DNA of 22,509 bases from assembly GCA_045595365.1 (NCBI GenBank), contig JAZOAI010000025.1, positions 1-22,509 on the forward strand, written 5' to 3'. The translations under genes and the position numbers were made by a program. This stretch comes from SIG480 sp045595365 (lineage in GTDB: Bacteria > Bacillota > Clostridia > Oscillospirales > JAAYXM01). Under the pieces are notes generated by a model that made no database searches, was not told the origin of the DNA, and saw nothing but the letters and a program-made list of their open reading frames with translations. This document shows positions 8,139 through 16,142 of the stretch, piece by piece. Positions within the stretch are counted from its first letter, which is position 1; each line of letters begins with the position of its first letter.

Positions 8139-8399
8139 ATGACAAAAACAGCAGGACTTCAGGATATGTTTCTCAATAAGGCGAGAAGCGAGGGCGTCAA
8201 TGTAACAGTTTTTCTCACCAACGGCTTCCAGCTCAAAGGAACTGTGCGGGGGTTTGACTGCTTTACTGTGGTAATTCTCAGTGAAGGTCGCCAGCAGCTT
8301 ATATATAAACACGCAATATCAACTATTGTCCCGGCGCACGCGCTGAGGTTTTTTGATTTGAACGAAGAGGAGGAAATAAAGGAGGAGTGTATGTGCTGA
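8139..8399 (+). CDS. hfq: RNA chaperone Hfq
   Basis: Hfq is a ring-shaped Sm-like hexamer that binds small RNAs and mRNAs. The 86-residue product shows the Sm1 and Sm2 motifs: LQDMFLN (Q8, D9), NGFQLKGTVRGFD (F39, D40) and YKHAIST (K57, H58), which line the proximal RNA-binding face. The rim residue R16 is kept while the neighbouring basic residue is S17. The C-terminal tail is short and acidic (NEEEEIKEECMC) with two cysteines, unlike the long tail of enterobacterial Hfq. The ribosome binding site AGAGAGTGG is moderate and directly follows the A-loop hairpin. A strong AAAGGAGG lies within the last codons and probably serves the next gene. Confidence 0.95.
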   Translation: MTKTAGLQDMFLNKARSEGVNVTVFLTNGFQLKGTVRGFDCFTVVILSEGRQQLIYKHAISTIVPAHALRFFDLNEEEEIKEECMC

Positions 8400-8426
8400 G
8401 AAGTCATCCGCGCCTTCTGAAAGCGT

Positions 8427-9647
8427 ATGAAGCAGGAAAGCGTAATTCCCAGAATAATAACGGCAGTTCTCGGGCTTCTTCTTTTTGCTTATATAGGTTA
8501 TCAGGCGTATCGGATTTTTTATAATCCGGTACGCACTGTGAGCGCAGTATACACGAGGGTTGACGATGTCGTTGACATTGACGGCGTTGTAATACGCGAC
8601 GAGTCAGTGATGAAAACGGGAACGGGCTCAGGTGTAATTGAGATGAACGTGTATGAGGGGGAGAAAACCGGAAGCGGAGGAGTTGTTGCGGTTATTTATG
8701 CAGACGAAGCCTCTGCCCAGAAAAGCCGCGAGGCGGAAGAACTCTCAGAGCAGATTGAAAGAATGAGCGCGCTCTATTCCCAAAGCGGTGAAAATTATGA
8801 TATTTCAGCCGCGAACGACAAAATATCCGAACAGGCAGTGAAGCTTCTGACACTCTGGCAGGAAGGCGTTTCAAATTCAACCGAAGAGGCCGTCGAGGCG
8901 CTTAAACTGCAGGTTCTTGAGCGCGAATACATATACCGCGACAAAACAGAGCTTTTGGAGGTTATAGAGTCGCTTCGCGCAGAAAAGGACAAGCTCGGCC
9001 GTGCAAGCACCGTAAAAAAACGCATATATTCTCCGTCAGCAGGGTATTTTTCGCAGCATACCGACGGGTATGAAAGTGTGCTTACGGTTGATATGGCTAT
9101 GAATGCGCCCATAGAGGAGTTTGAGAAAAAGGCAGAAAGCTATGCCGAAGGGGAAAAAGATACAGTCGGAAAGCTTATATCATCGAACAAGTGGTATCTT
9201 GCATCCGTGATTGATGAAAAAGCCGCATCCCGCCTCTCTCCCGGGTCAACTATGACGCTTAAGTTTCAGGACAAGTCGCTTCCGGAGGTGGAGGCCGAGA
9301 TTGTGCGGCTGACAGATCCCGAAAACGGCAAGGTTATGGCTGTTTTCTGCTGCAACACACATATTTCAAGCTTCACGAAGGTGCGGAAAGTTTCAGCAGA
9401 GGCGGTTGTAAAGACATATGAGGGCTTGAAAGTTCCAAGAGAGGCCCTCCGCGTGGATGATGACGGCAGAAACGGAGTTTATTGCCTTATAGATTCGCAG
9501 GTCAAGTTCAAGCCTGTTGACGTTATTTTTGAAAAGGACAGCTACTATGTCTCCAAATATGACAGCTCTGACACAAAGTCGCTGCTTCTTTATGATGAGA
9601 TAGTAGTCTCGGCAAAAAATCTTGAGAACAAAAAAATAGTAAAATAG
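8427..9647 (+). CDS. HlyD-like membrane-anchored protein
   Basis: The 406-residue product has a short basic start, one membrane segment at about residues 9-27 and a long extracytoplasmic part. After a barrel-sandwich/lipoyl-like half (GSGVIEMNVYEGEKTGSG) comes a helical hairpin region of E/K/A-rich sequence (about residues 90-195), then the second half (IYSPSAGYFS) and a beta-barrel-like C-terminus. This order is that of HlyD/membrane-fusion adaptor proteins. No ABC or RND transporter gene is adjacent; instead it lies between hfq and yggS-sepF. Its function is unknown; an envelope role linked to division is only inferred from position. ATG 8427 has no Shine-Dalgarno sequence close by, and a stop at 8418-8420 prevents extension in this frame. 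Confidence 0.75.
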   Translation: MKQESVIPRIITAVLGLLLFAYIGYQAYRIFYNPVRTVSAVYTRVDDVVDIDGVVIRDESVMKTGTGSGVIEMNVYEGEKTGSGGVVAVIYADEASAQKSREAEELSEQIERMSALYSQSGENYDISAANDKISEQAVKLLTLWQEGVSNSTEEAVEALKLQVLEREYIYRDKTELLEVIESLRAEKDKLGRASTVKKRIYSPSAGYFSQHTDGYESVLTVDMAMNAPIEEFEKKAESYAEGEKDTVGKLISSNKWYLASVIDEKAASRLSPGSTMTLKFQDKSLPEVEAEIVRLTDPENGKVMAVFCCNTHISSFTKVRKVSAEAVVKTYEGLKVPREALRVDDDGRNGVYCLIDSQVKFKPVDVIFEKDSYYVSKYDSSDTKSLLLYDEIVVSAKNLENKKIVK

Positions 9648-9659
9648 AGGTTGTGCAAA

Positions 9660-10358
9660 ATGGGAGAAATAGCGGAAAACATCGCCCGGATACGGGAGGA
9701 AATAAATTTCGCGGCAAGTAAGGCCGGGGTTCGCGGAGAGGATATAACGCTTGTTGCCGCGACTAAAATGAACGACGCAAAAAGAGTCCGCGAGGCAATA
9801 GCTGCAGGTGTCGATGTGTGCGGGGAAAACCGCGTTCAGGAGCTTATGGAAAAATACGAGGCAGGTGCATACGACGGCGCTCCGCTACACTTTATCGGAA
9901 CGCTTCAGACAAACAAGGTCAAGTATATTGTTGGCAAGGTTGACCTTATCCAGTCGGTCAACTCCATAAAGCTTGCAAAAGAAATTTCAAAATGCGCGGG
10001 AAAACTCGGAATCGTTCAGGATATTCTCGTTGAGATAAACATAGGCGGTGAGGAGTCCAAAAGCGGAGCCGACGAGACGATGGCACACGAGCTTTGCCGT
10101 GAAATCGGAAAACTGCCCTCGGTTCGCGTAAGAGGGCTTATGACAATTCCGCCGATTTGCGAAGATGAGGAGACTCAAAAACGCTTTTTTATGAAAATGA
10201 AGGAATTATTTATTGACATTGGAGCAAAAAAATACGATAATATTAATATGGAGTTTTTGTCTATGGGCATGAGTGGCGATTATAAGACCGCGATTTCCTG
10301 CGGCGCGAATATGATTCGCGTCGGAACGGGAATCTTCGGCGCGCGCCACTATGCATAA
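9660..10358 (+). CDS. yggS: YggS/YlmE family PLP-binding protein (PLP homeostasis)
   Basis: This 232-residue protein belongs to the single-domain TIM-barrel PLP-binding family (YggS, YlmE, PLPBP), which holds pyridoxal phosphate and affects vitamin B6 and amino-acid balance rather than catalysing a known reaction. The PLP lysine is K36 in LVAATKMNDA; GENRVQE, HFIGTLQTNK, LSMGMSGDY and RVGTGIFGAR are family signatures. ATG 9660 is chosen over the TTG at 9651 because AGAGG at 9646-9650 gives 9-nt spacing and K36 then aligns with K36 of E. coli YggS. It precedes sepF as in Bacillus, where the homologue is ylmE; the preceding ylmD is not present. Confidence 0.93.
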   Translation: MGEIAENIARIREEINFAASKAGVRGEDITLVAATKMNDAKRVREAIAAGVDVCGENRVQELMEKYEAGAYDGAPLHFIGTLQTNKVKYIVGKVDLIQSVNSIKLAKEISKCAGKLGIVQDILVEINIGGEESKSGADETMAHELCREIGKLPSVRVRGLMTIPPICEDEETQKRFFMKMKELFIDIGAKKYDNINMEFLSMGMSGDYKTAISCGANMIRVGTGIFGARHYA

Positions 10359-10383
10359 TATTTATTTTAGGAGGCAGGTTACT

Positions 10384-10809
10384 ATGGGTTTCATGGAAAT
10401 GTTCAAGGAATGGGCAAAGGTTGAGGACGACGAGGAGTTTGACGAATTCGTTCCCTCTGAGGAGACAAAGAAGAACCGCGAGGTTCAGGCTCCTTCGCGC
10501 CGTGACGACCGCGTTGTTAACATTCACACCACTACACAGCTTCAGGTTGTTCTTGTAAAGCCGGAGCGCTATGAGAATGCCACTGAGATTGCAGACCACT
10601 TAAAAGAAAAGCGCACGGTTGTTTTGAATCTTGAATCAACCAACAAGGATGCTGCTCGCAGAATCCTCGACTTCTTAAGCGGTGTTGCATACACAAACGA
10701 CGGGCAGATTAAGCGCGTTGCAAACAACACATACATTATTACGCCCTACAACGTTGATCTCAAGGGCGACCTTATTGATGAACTCGAAAATAACGGGCTT
10801 TATTTCTAA
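10384..10809 (+). CDS. sepF: Cell division protein SepF
   Basis: SepF bundles FtsZ filaments and tethers the Z-ring to the membrane. The 141-residue product starts with a short amphipathic segment (MGFMEMFKEWAKV) matching the membrane anchor, an acidic linker (DDEEFDEF), and a C-terminal dimerising domain with VVLNLEST, ARRILDFLSGVAYT and NTYIITP motifs. ATG 10384 is chosen because AGGAGG (10369-10374) lies 9 nt upstream; a longer frame from 10351 would start inside yggS and contain that ribosome binding site. The order yggS-sepF-yggT-divIVA is the division cluster of Gram-positive bacteria. Confidence 0.94.
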   Translation: MGFMEMFKEWAKVEDDEEFDEFVPSEETKKNREVQAPSRRDDRVVNIHTTTQLQVVLVKPERYENATEIADHLKEKRTVVLNLESTNKDAARRILDFLSGVAYTNDGQIKRVANNTYIITPYNVDLKGDLIDELENNGLYF

Positions 10810-10821
10810 GGAAAAAACAAT

Positions 10822-11097
10822 ATGATAATAATAAATATTCTGAGAAGGTTTATACTTACGCTCTTGCGTATTTATGAGCTTCTGTTTGTCATCCGCGCAA
10901 TTATGTCCTGGTTTCCGATGGCACAGGGGGGAGGCTTTTCCTATTTTCTCCATACTGTGACGGAGCCCGTAATTGCGCCGATTCGCGCGGTTCTGCATAA
11001 GATACCCGCGCTTGCAAGCTTCCCGATAGATTTTTCGGTTCTGGTTGCATTTCTTTTGATAGATGTGCTTCGCACAGTAATTCTATATATATTATAA
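10822..11097 (+). CDS. yggT: YggT/YlmG family membrane protein
   Basis: A 91-residue membrane protein with two hydrophobic stretches (about residues 3-29 and 67-91) and the YggT signatures RAIMSWFP and PVIAPIRAVLHKIP. The family is linked to division and envelope processes by gene neighbourhood; in chloroplasts and cyanobacteria homologues affect nucleoid or thylakoid organisation. It starts 12 nt after sepF with AAGGA at 10808-10812. In Bacillus the next gene would be ylmH (S4-domain RNA-binding protein), but here divIVA follows directly. Confidence 0.9.
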   Translation: MIIINILRRFILTLLRIYELLFVIRAIMSWFPMAQGGGFSYFLHTVTEPVIAPIRAVLHKIPALASFPIDFSVLVAFLLIDVLRTVILYIL

Positions 11098-11113
11098 ATT
11101 TGAGGTGGGGAAT

Positions 11114-11896
11114 ATGTATACTCCGAACGAGGTTCGAGAAATCAGCTTTAATAAGGCTGTTTTCGGCGGATATGATATGGGCGACGTTGACCGCGCGTTT
11201 TCGTCTCTCTCTGATGATTACGCAACTCTTTTTAAAGAGAACACAATGCTTAAGAAAAAGCTTAAGCTCTTAGCTGACACCGTTGAGGATTACAGAGGCG
11301 TTGACGAGGCTATGAGAAAGGCTCTTATTACAGCGCAGAATATGGCAAACGAGATGGTTGCAGATGCTGAGAAGAAAAGCCGCGATATGCTTGAGACCGC
11401 GACAAATGAGGCAAAAGCGAAGATAGGCTCTCTTACGGCACAGATAGCGGCAGAGGAAGAAAAGCTCGCCCGTGCAAAAGCCGCGACGGCAGACTTTATT
11501 GACAATATAACAAAGATTTTTGACGTTGAGCGCGAAAAGTTCATGACGCTCAAAAGTGAGGTTGCTCCCGCACAGAGCGCGCCCGCATCAGAAAAGGCTC
11601 CGATGTCGGATACCCTCGAAGAAATTGCAAAGAGCCTCGACGAGAAGGTAAGGCTTGAAGAAGAAGCCGACCGCCGCGAGGAGGAAGAAAAAGCTGCAGA
11701 GGAAGCCGCGAAGCTTTGCGATGAGGATGCGGATATGAAGAAGGTTTCCGACACGATTCCGTTTGAAAACAACGTGCCGACCGAGGAGGAGATGGACAAG
11801 CTCGAAGCTGAGGCAGAGAAACCCGCTCGCCGTGCCCGGCCTGTTTTTGAAAATCTCAAGTTCGGAACAGATTATGATATAAAAAACGAAGATTAG
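11114..11896 (+). CDS. divIVA: DivIVA-like cell division / polarity protein
   Basis: The 260-residue product has the conserved DivIVA N-terminus (YTPNEVREISFNKAVFGGYD followed by MGDVD), which binds curved membrane, then long coiled coil with heptads (about residues 30-165) and a highly acidic tail (about 180-240). F17, the membrane-inserting residue in Bacillus, is present, but the following arginine is glycine (G18). The protein ends in FENLKFGTDYDIKNED, which looks like a conserved terminal motif rather than random acidic tail. GAGGTGGG at 11102-11109 precedes ATG 11114; GTG 11105 would place the site inside the gene. In the clostridial setting it may serve septum placement, polar organisation or sporulation. 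Confidence 0.9.
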   Translation: MYTPNEVREISFNKAVFGGYDMGDVDRAFSSLSDDYATLFKENTMLKKKLKLLADTVEDYRGVDEAMRKALITAQNMANEMVADAEKKSRDMLETATNEAKAKIGSLTAQIAAEEEKLARAKAATADFIDNITKIFDVEREKFMTLKSEVAPAQSAPASEKAPMSDTLEEIAKSLDEKVRLEEEADRREEEEKAAEEAAKLCDEDADMKKVSDTIPFENNVPTEEEMDKLEAEAEKPARRARPVFENLKFGTDYDIKNED

Positions 11897-11915
11897 ACAA
11901 GGAGAGTTATTTGCG

Positions 11916-14690
11916 ATGTCTCAGGATTATAACAGCACAATAAATTTACCGAAAACTGAGTTCCCAATGAGAGCGGGGCTTCCGAAGCGCGAGCCGGATA
12001 TGCTTGCAGCGTGGGAGGCTGACAACCTCTATAAAATGATTATGGAGAAGAACGAGGGGCGCCCTCCGTTTATTCTTCACGATGGCCCTCCGTTCTCAAA
12101 TGGAAGTATCCACATGGGAACGGCTATGAATAAGTGCCTTAAGGACTTTATCGTTCGCTATAAGAATATGGCGGGCTTTAAGGCTCCGTACACTCCCGGC
12201 TGGGATAACCACGGTATGCCAATCGAGTCTGCAATCATAAAGCAGAACAAGCTTGACCGCAAGCATATGGCAATCCCTGAATTTCGAACAGCCTGCAAGG
12301 AGTTTGCAGAAAACTTCGTAAATGTTCAGATGGGGCAGTTTAAGAGGCTTGGCGTTATCGGAGACTGGGACAACCCCTATCTTACAATGGACCCGAAATT
12401 TGAAGCAGAAGAAGTTAAAATTTTTGGTGAGATGTATAAGAAGGGATATATCTACAAGGGCTTGAAGCCGGTTTACTGGTGCCCGGTCTGCGAAACTGCT
12501 CTTGCAGAAGCTGAGATTGAGTACAAGGATGACCCCTGCACAACGGTTTATGTTAAGTTCTCCGTAAATGATGACCTTGGAAAGCTTTCCGGAATAGACC
12601 TTTCAAAAACATTCTTTGTCATCTGGACAACAACTATCTGGACTCTTCCGGGAAACCTCGCAATCGCTCTTAACCCGTCTGAGGAGTATGTTATCATAAA
12701 AGCTCCCAACGGCGAAAACTACATTATGGCAGAGGCTCTTGCTGCAAAGGTAATGAAGGTCGGCGGATTTGATTCCTACGAGATTATTGACCACCACCCA
12801 GGCGCATTCTTTGAGAATATGCTTGCAAATCACCCCTTCCTTCCGAAGACATCACGCCTTCTCCTTGCAGATTATGTCACAATGGAGTCAGGAACGGGCT
12901 GTGTTCATACGGCTCCGGGCTTTGGTGCTGACGACTATCAGACCTGCCGCCGTTACGGTATGGAAATGGTTGTCCCGGTTGACGATTCCGGCCGCCATAC
13001 CGACTATGCAGGGAAATACGCGGGGATGACGACAGATGAATCAAACCCCGCAATCCTTGAAGATATGAAGAAGTCCGGCGCACTCTTTGCATCTGAGGAC
13101 ATTGTCCACAGCTATCCGCATTGTTGGAGATGCAAGGGCCCGATTATCTTCCGCGCAACTGACCAGTGGTTCTGCTCTGTTGATGCATTTAAAGATGAAA
13201 CAATAAAGGCCTGTGAAAAGGTTTCATGGCTCCCTGAATGGGGATATGACCGCATCGTATCAATGGTTCGCGAACGAGCCGACTGGTGTATTTCCCGTCA
13301 GCGCCATTGGGGGCTTCCGATTCCTGTTTTCTACTGCGAAGACTGCCAAAAGCCCATATGCGACGATGCCACAATTTCAAAAATATCCGAAATATTCGGT
13401 GAGAAGGGCTCTAATGCGTGGTTTGAGCTTGATGCAGCAGAGCTTATGCCGGCAGGATATAAGTGCCCGCACTGTGGCGGCGTTCACTTCACAAAGGAAA
13501 CCGACACGCTTGACGGATGGTTTGACTCGGGCTCAACTCATATAGCATCTATGGAGCTTGACTCTCCCGGATGTTGGCCGGCTGACCTCTACCTTGAGGG
13601 TGCTGACCAGTATCGCGGTTGGTTCCAGTCATCTCTTCTCACGGCTGTTGCGCTTCGCGGAGAGTCTCCGTACCGCCAGGTTCTCACACACGGCTGGACG
13701 GTTGATGGCGAGGGAAAGGCTATGCACAAATCCCTCGGAAACGGCGTTGCTCCTGAAGAAATAATTGAGAAATACGGTGCAGACGTTCTTCGCCTCTGGG
13801 CAGCTTCTGCGGATTACCGCCAGGATATGCGTTGCTCTGATGCGATATTCAAGCAGCTTTCCGACACATACCTCAAAATCAGAAACACATCAAGATATAT
13901 TCTCGGAAACTTAAACGGATTTGACCCGAACAAGGCAGTTGCCGTGGCAGAGCTTTGCGAGATGGATAAGTGGGCGCTTTCCCGCCTCAATTCGCTCGTT
14001 GCGCGCTGCCGTGAGGCGTATGACAAATACGAGTTCTATACAGTCGTTCACGCTGTTCATAATTTCTGCGTTGTTGATATGTCAAACTTCTATCTCGACG
14101 TAATCAAAGACAGACTCTATTGTGACGGCGAGATGAGCGCAAGCCGCCGCGGCGCACAGACGGTTATCTACCGCATTCTTGACACGCTTGTACGTATCAT
14201 CAGCCCGATTCTCGCATTCACTGCTGATGAAATCTGGAAGGCTATGCCGCATCATGACGGCGTTCGTCTTGAGAATGCAGCGCTTAATGATATGCCCGAG
14301 GTTGACACGGCTGTTCTTGACGCGGCTCTCGAGCAGAAGTGGGCGCGCATCGCAGAGGTTCGCGACTGCGTCAATCGCTCTCTTGAGGAAGCCCGTGCTG
14401 CAAAGACAATAGGAAAATCTCTTGAAGCTTCGGTTGAGATTTCCGCAAACGGAGAGACATATGACTTTATTGCAGAAATTCCCGAGCTTGCAAAGCTCTT
14501 CATCGTTTCGGCAGTGTCTGTCACAAAAGACGAGACCCTCGGCAAAGAGCTTTCCGATATTGCAGTTAAGATTGCTCCGGCTGGAGGAGTAAAATGCCCG
14601 CGTTGCTGGACATTCTCCGAAAACGCAGGAAGCGACCCCGAACACCCCGAACTTTGCCCGAGATGCACGGAAGCTGTAAAAAGCTGTTAG
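11916..14690 (+). CDS. ileS: Isoleucyl-tRNA synthetase
   Basis: This class Ia synthetase charges tRNA-Ile and edits misactivated valine. The 924 residues show the N-terminal catalytic fold with a HIGH-equivalent H66-M-G-T69 in FSNGSIHMGTA, the CP1 editing region (FFVIWTTTIWTLPGN, then TGCVHTAPGFG), DWCISRQRHWGLPIP, DTLDGWFDSG, and a KMSKS-equivalent A-M-H-K-S (602-606) in AMHKSLGNG. The C-terminal zinc finger has C894, C897, C914 and C917. AAGGAGAG at 11899-11906 precedes ATG 11916. No T-box leader fits in the 19-nt gap to divIVA, so ileS seems to depend on operon transcription. Confidence 0.97.
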   Translation: MSQDYNSTINLPKTEFPMRAGLPKREPDMLAAWEADNLYKMIMEKNEGRPPFILHDGPPFSNGSIHMGTAMNKCLKDFIVRYKNMAGFKAPYTPGWDNHGMPIESAIIKQNKLDRKHMAIPEFRTACKEFAENFVNVQMGQFKRLGVIGDWDNPYLTMDPKFEAEEVKIFGEMYKKGYIYKGLKPVYWCPVCETALAEAEIEYKDDPCTTVYVKFSVNDDLGKLSGIDLSKTFFVIWTTTIWTLPGNLAIALNPSEEYVIIKAPNGENYIMAEALAAKVMKVGGFDSYEIIDHHPGAFFENMLANHPFLPKTSRLLLADYVTMESGTGCVHTAPGFGADDYQTCRRYGMEMVVPVDDSGRHTDYAGKYAGMTTDESNPAILEDMKKSGALFASEDIVHSYPHCWRCKGPIIFRATDQWFCSVDAFKDETIKACEKVSWLPEWGYDRIVSMVRERADWCISRQRHWGLPIPVFYCEDCQKPICDDATISKISEIFGEKGSNAWFELDAAELMPAGYKCPHCGGVHFTKETDTLDGWFDSGSTHIASMELDSPGCWPADLYLEGADQYRGWFQSSLLTAVALRGESPYRQVLTHGWTVDGEGKAMHKSLGNGVAPEEIIEKYGADVLRLWAASADYRQDMRCSDAIFKQLSDTYLKIRNTSRYILGNLNGFDPNKAVAVAELCEMDKWALSRLNSLVARCREAYDKYEFYTVVHAVHNFCVVDMSNFYLDVIKDRLYCDGEMSASRRGAQTVIYRILDTLVRIISPILAFTADEIWKAMPHHDGVRLENAALNDMPEVDTAVLDAALEQKWARIAEVRDCVNRSLEEARAAKTIGKSLEASVEISANGETYDFIAEIPELAKLFIVSAVSVTKDETLGKELSDIAVKIAPAGGVKCPRCWTFSENAGSDPEHPELCPRCTEAVKSC

Positions 14691-14703
14691 GAGAAGTTTA
14701 GAA

Positions 14704-15171
14704 TTGTTGATACTTCAGTTTTTGGTTGCCGCACTCATTGTAGCTCTCGATCAGGGCGTGAAGCTCTGGAGCGTAAAGGTGCTTGAACCGATTGAGAAAA
14801 TTCCTTTGCTTGACGGAATTTTCAATCTCCGCTTCACGGAAAACACAGGAGCTGCGTTTTCAATTCTTCGAGGGCAAACAGTTTTCCTGACGGTAATCCC
14901 CCTGATAGCGGTTGCGGTGATGATGTATGTGCTTTTTACACGGCGCATCAAATCAAAAGTTGGAACCTGGGGGATAACGATCATCCTTGCAGGTGCCGTG
15001 GGGAATCTGATTGACCGCCTTTTCAGAGGTGCGGTTGTTGATATGTTTGATTTTGAGCTTATCAACTTCCCCGTTTTCAACGTTGCAGACGTAGCGGTAA
15101 CCGTTGGCGCAATCCTGTTTTTCATTTTCGCAATATTCATTTATGACGATAAGTCGGAGAAAAAGAAATGA
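14704..15171 (+). CDS. lspA: Lipoprotein signal peptidase (signal peptidase II)
   Basis: LspA is an integral-membrane aspartyl protease that removes the signal peptide from diacylglyceryl-modified prolipoproteins. The 155 residues show four hydrophobic segments, DQGVK near residue 16, FTENTGAAFS (44-53), GNLIDRLFRGAVVDMF with catalytic D113, and FPVFNVAD with catalytic D129. The start is TTG 14704, 9 nt after AGGAGA (14689-14694) that overlaps the ileS stop; a second TTG follows directly. The stop overlaps the rluD start (ATGA). The ileS-lspA-rluD order is widely conserved. Confidence 0.96.
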   Translation: MLILQFLVAALIVALDQGVKLWSVKVLEPIEKIPLLDGIFNLRFTENTGAAFSILRGQTVFLTVIPLIAVAVMMYVLFTRRIKSKVGTWGITIILAGAVGNLIDRLFRGAVVDMFDFELINFPVFNVADVAVTVGAILFFIFAIFIYDDKSEKKK

Positions 15172-16076
15172 ATAAAACAAGAATTACTGTCAAGCCTTGC
15201 TTTGAGGGAACAAGGCTTGACGTGTTCCTTGCGCAGGAATTGAATATTTCAAGAAACGCTGCAGCAGCTCTCATTGAGGGCGGCGGCGTTTTGGGATTTA
15301 AAAAAAATTACAAGGTAGTTGCGGGAGACGAGATTGAAGTTGAGCTTCCCGAGCTTCGCGAGATTGATGTCGAGCCTGAGAAAATCCCGCTTGACGTTGT
15401 ATATGAAGATTCCGACCTTCTCGTTATAAACAAGGCGCGAGGAATGGTAGTGCATCCTGCAGCAGGGCATTTTTCAGGGACACTCGTCAATGCGTTGATG
15501 TATCACTGTGGTGATTCACTTTCAGGCATAAACGGAGTTATGAGGCCCGGGATAGTCCACCGTCTTGATAAGGATACGAGCGGCGTTATGCTTGTCGCAA
15601 AAACAGATTTTGCTCATCAGTCCCTCGCGGAGCAGATAAAGGAACATACGGTGCGTCGCGAATACCACGCGCTGTGTATAGGCTCTCTGCGCGAGAACGA
15701 GGGGACAATCTCCGCCCCCATCGGACGGCACCGCACAGACAGAAAGAAAATGGCGGTGACAGAGCAAAATTCCCGCGAGGCGGTGACACATTACCGAGTC
15801 ATTGAACGCTATCGCGGATTCACCTACGCTTCGTGCTTGCTTGAAACGGGCCGCACACACCAGATTCGTGTGCATATGTCGCATATCGGGCATCCGCTCG
15901 CGGGAGATGTGGTCTACGGTGCGCGTGATAAGCTTGGCCTTTCAGGGCAGTGCCTGCACTCTAAGAATGTGACATTCACTCACCCGCGAACAGGGAAAGA
16001 AATGTATTTTGAAACTTCTCTTCCCGAGTATTTTTCAAAAATTATTACTCGCCTGAGCAAATCCGATGCGCCCTGA
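15168..16076 (+). CDS. rluD: RluD-family ribosomal large subunit pseudouridine synthase
   Basis: The 302-residue product has an N-terminal S4 RNA-binding domain (RLDVFLAQELNISRNAAAALI, split here as RLDVFLAQE and the following helix) and a RluA/RluD-type catalytic domain with the VVHPAAGH and HRLDKDTSG motifs; D134 is the expected nucleophile. RTHQIRVHM and HPLAGDVVYG are further hallmarks. Substrate is probably U positions in 23S rRNA, though the exact site cannot be told from sequence; the Bacillus neighbour of lspA is rluD-like ylyB. The last codons and stop lie inside the left arm of a 15-bp inverted repeat. Confidence 0.92.
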   Translation: MNKTRITVKPCFEGTRLDVFLAQELNISRNAAAALIEGGGVLGFKKNYKVVAGDEIEVELPELREIDVEPEKIPLDVVYEDSDLLVINKARGMVVHPAAGHFSGTLVNALMYHCGDSLSGINGVMRPGIVHRLDKDTSGVMLVAKTDFAHQSLAEQIKEHTVRREYHALCIGSLRENEGTISAPIGRHRTDRKKMAVTEQNSREAVTHYRVIERYRGFTYASCLLETGRTHQIRVHMSHIGHPLAGDVVYGARDKLGLSGQCLHSKNVTFTHPRTGKEMYFETSLPEYFSKIITRLSKSDAP

Positions 16077-16107
16077 ATAAGGCAGGAGCCATAGGGCGCA
16101 TCGGATT
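16060..16107 (+). repeat. Perfect 15-bp inverted repeat across the rluD stop codon
   Basis: AATCCGATGCGCCCT (16060-16074) is perfectly complementary to AGGGCGCATCGGATT (16093-16107), with an 18-nt loop that contains a small GGC/GCC hairpin. The first base of the rluD stop codon is in the stem. Neither side has a U-tract (CATATTATAAC follows), so it is not a standard intrinsic terminator. It could protect an mRNA 3' end, cause pausing, or be a dispersed small repeat. Confidence 0.7.
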
Positions 16108-16142
16108 CATATTATAACAAACGGAGAGGGGAAGGCCCCAAT

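Noticed and set aside
11897..11915. T-box regulation of ileS
   Set aside because: Only 19 nt separate divIVA and ileS, too short for a T-box leader.
16128..16139. GGGG-AAGG-CCCC hairpin before the DUF1294 start as a regulatory switch
   Set aside because: Only four pairs and near a usable Shine-Dalgarno; too short to claim regulation, noted only with the gene.
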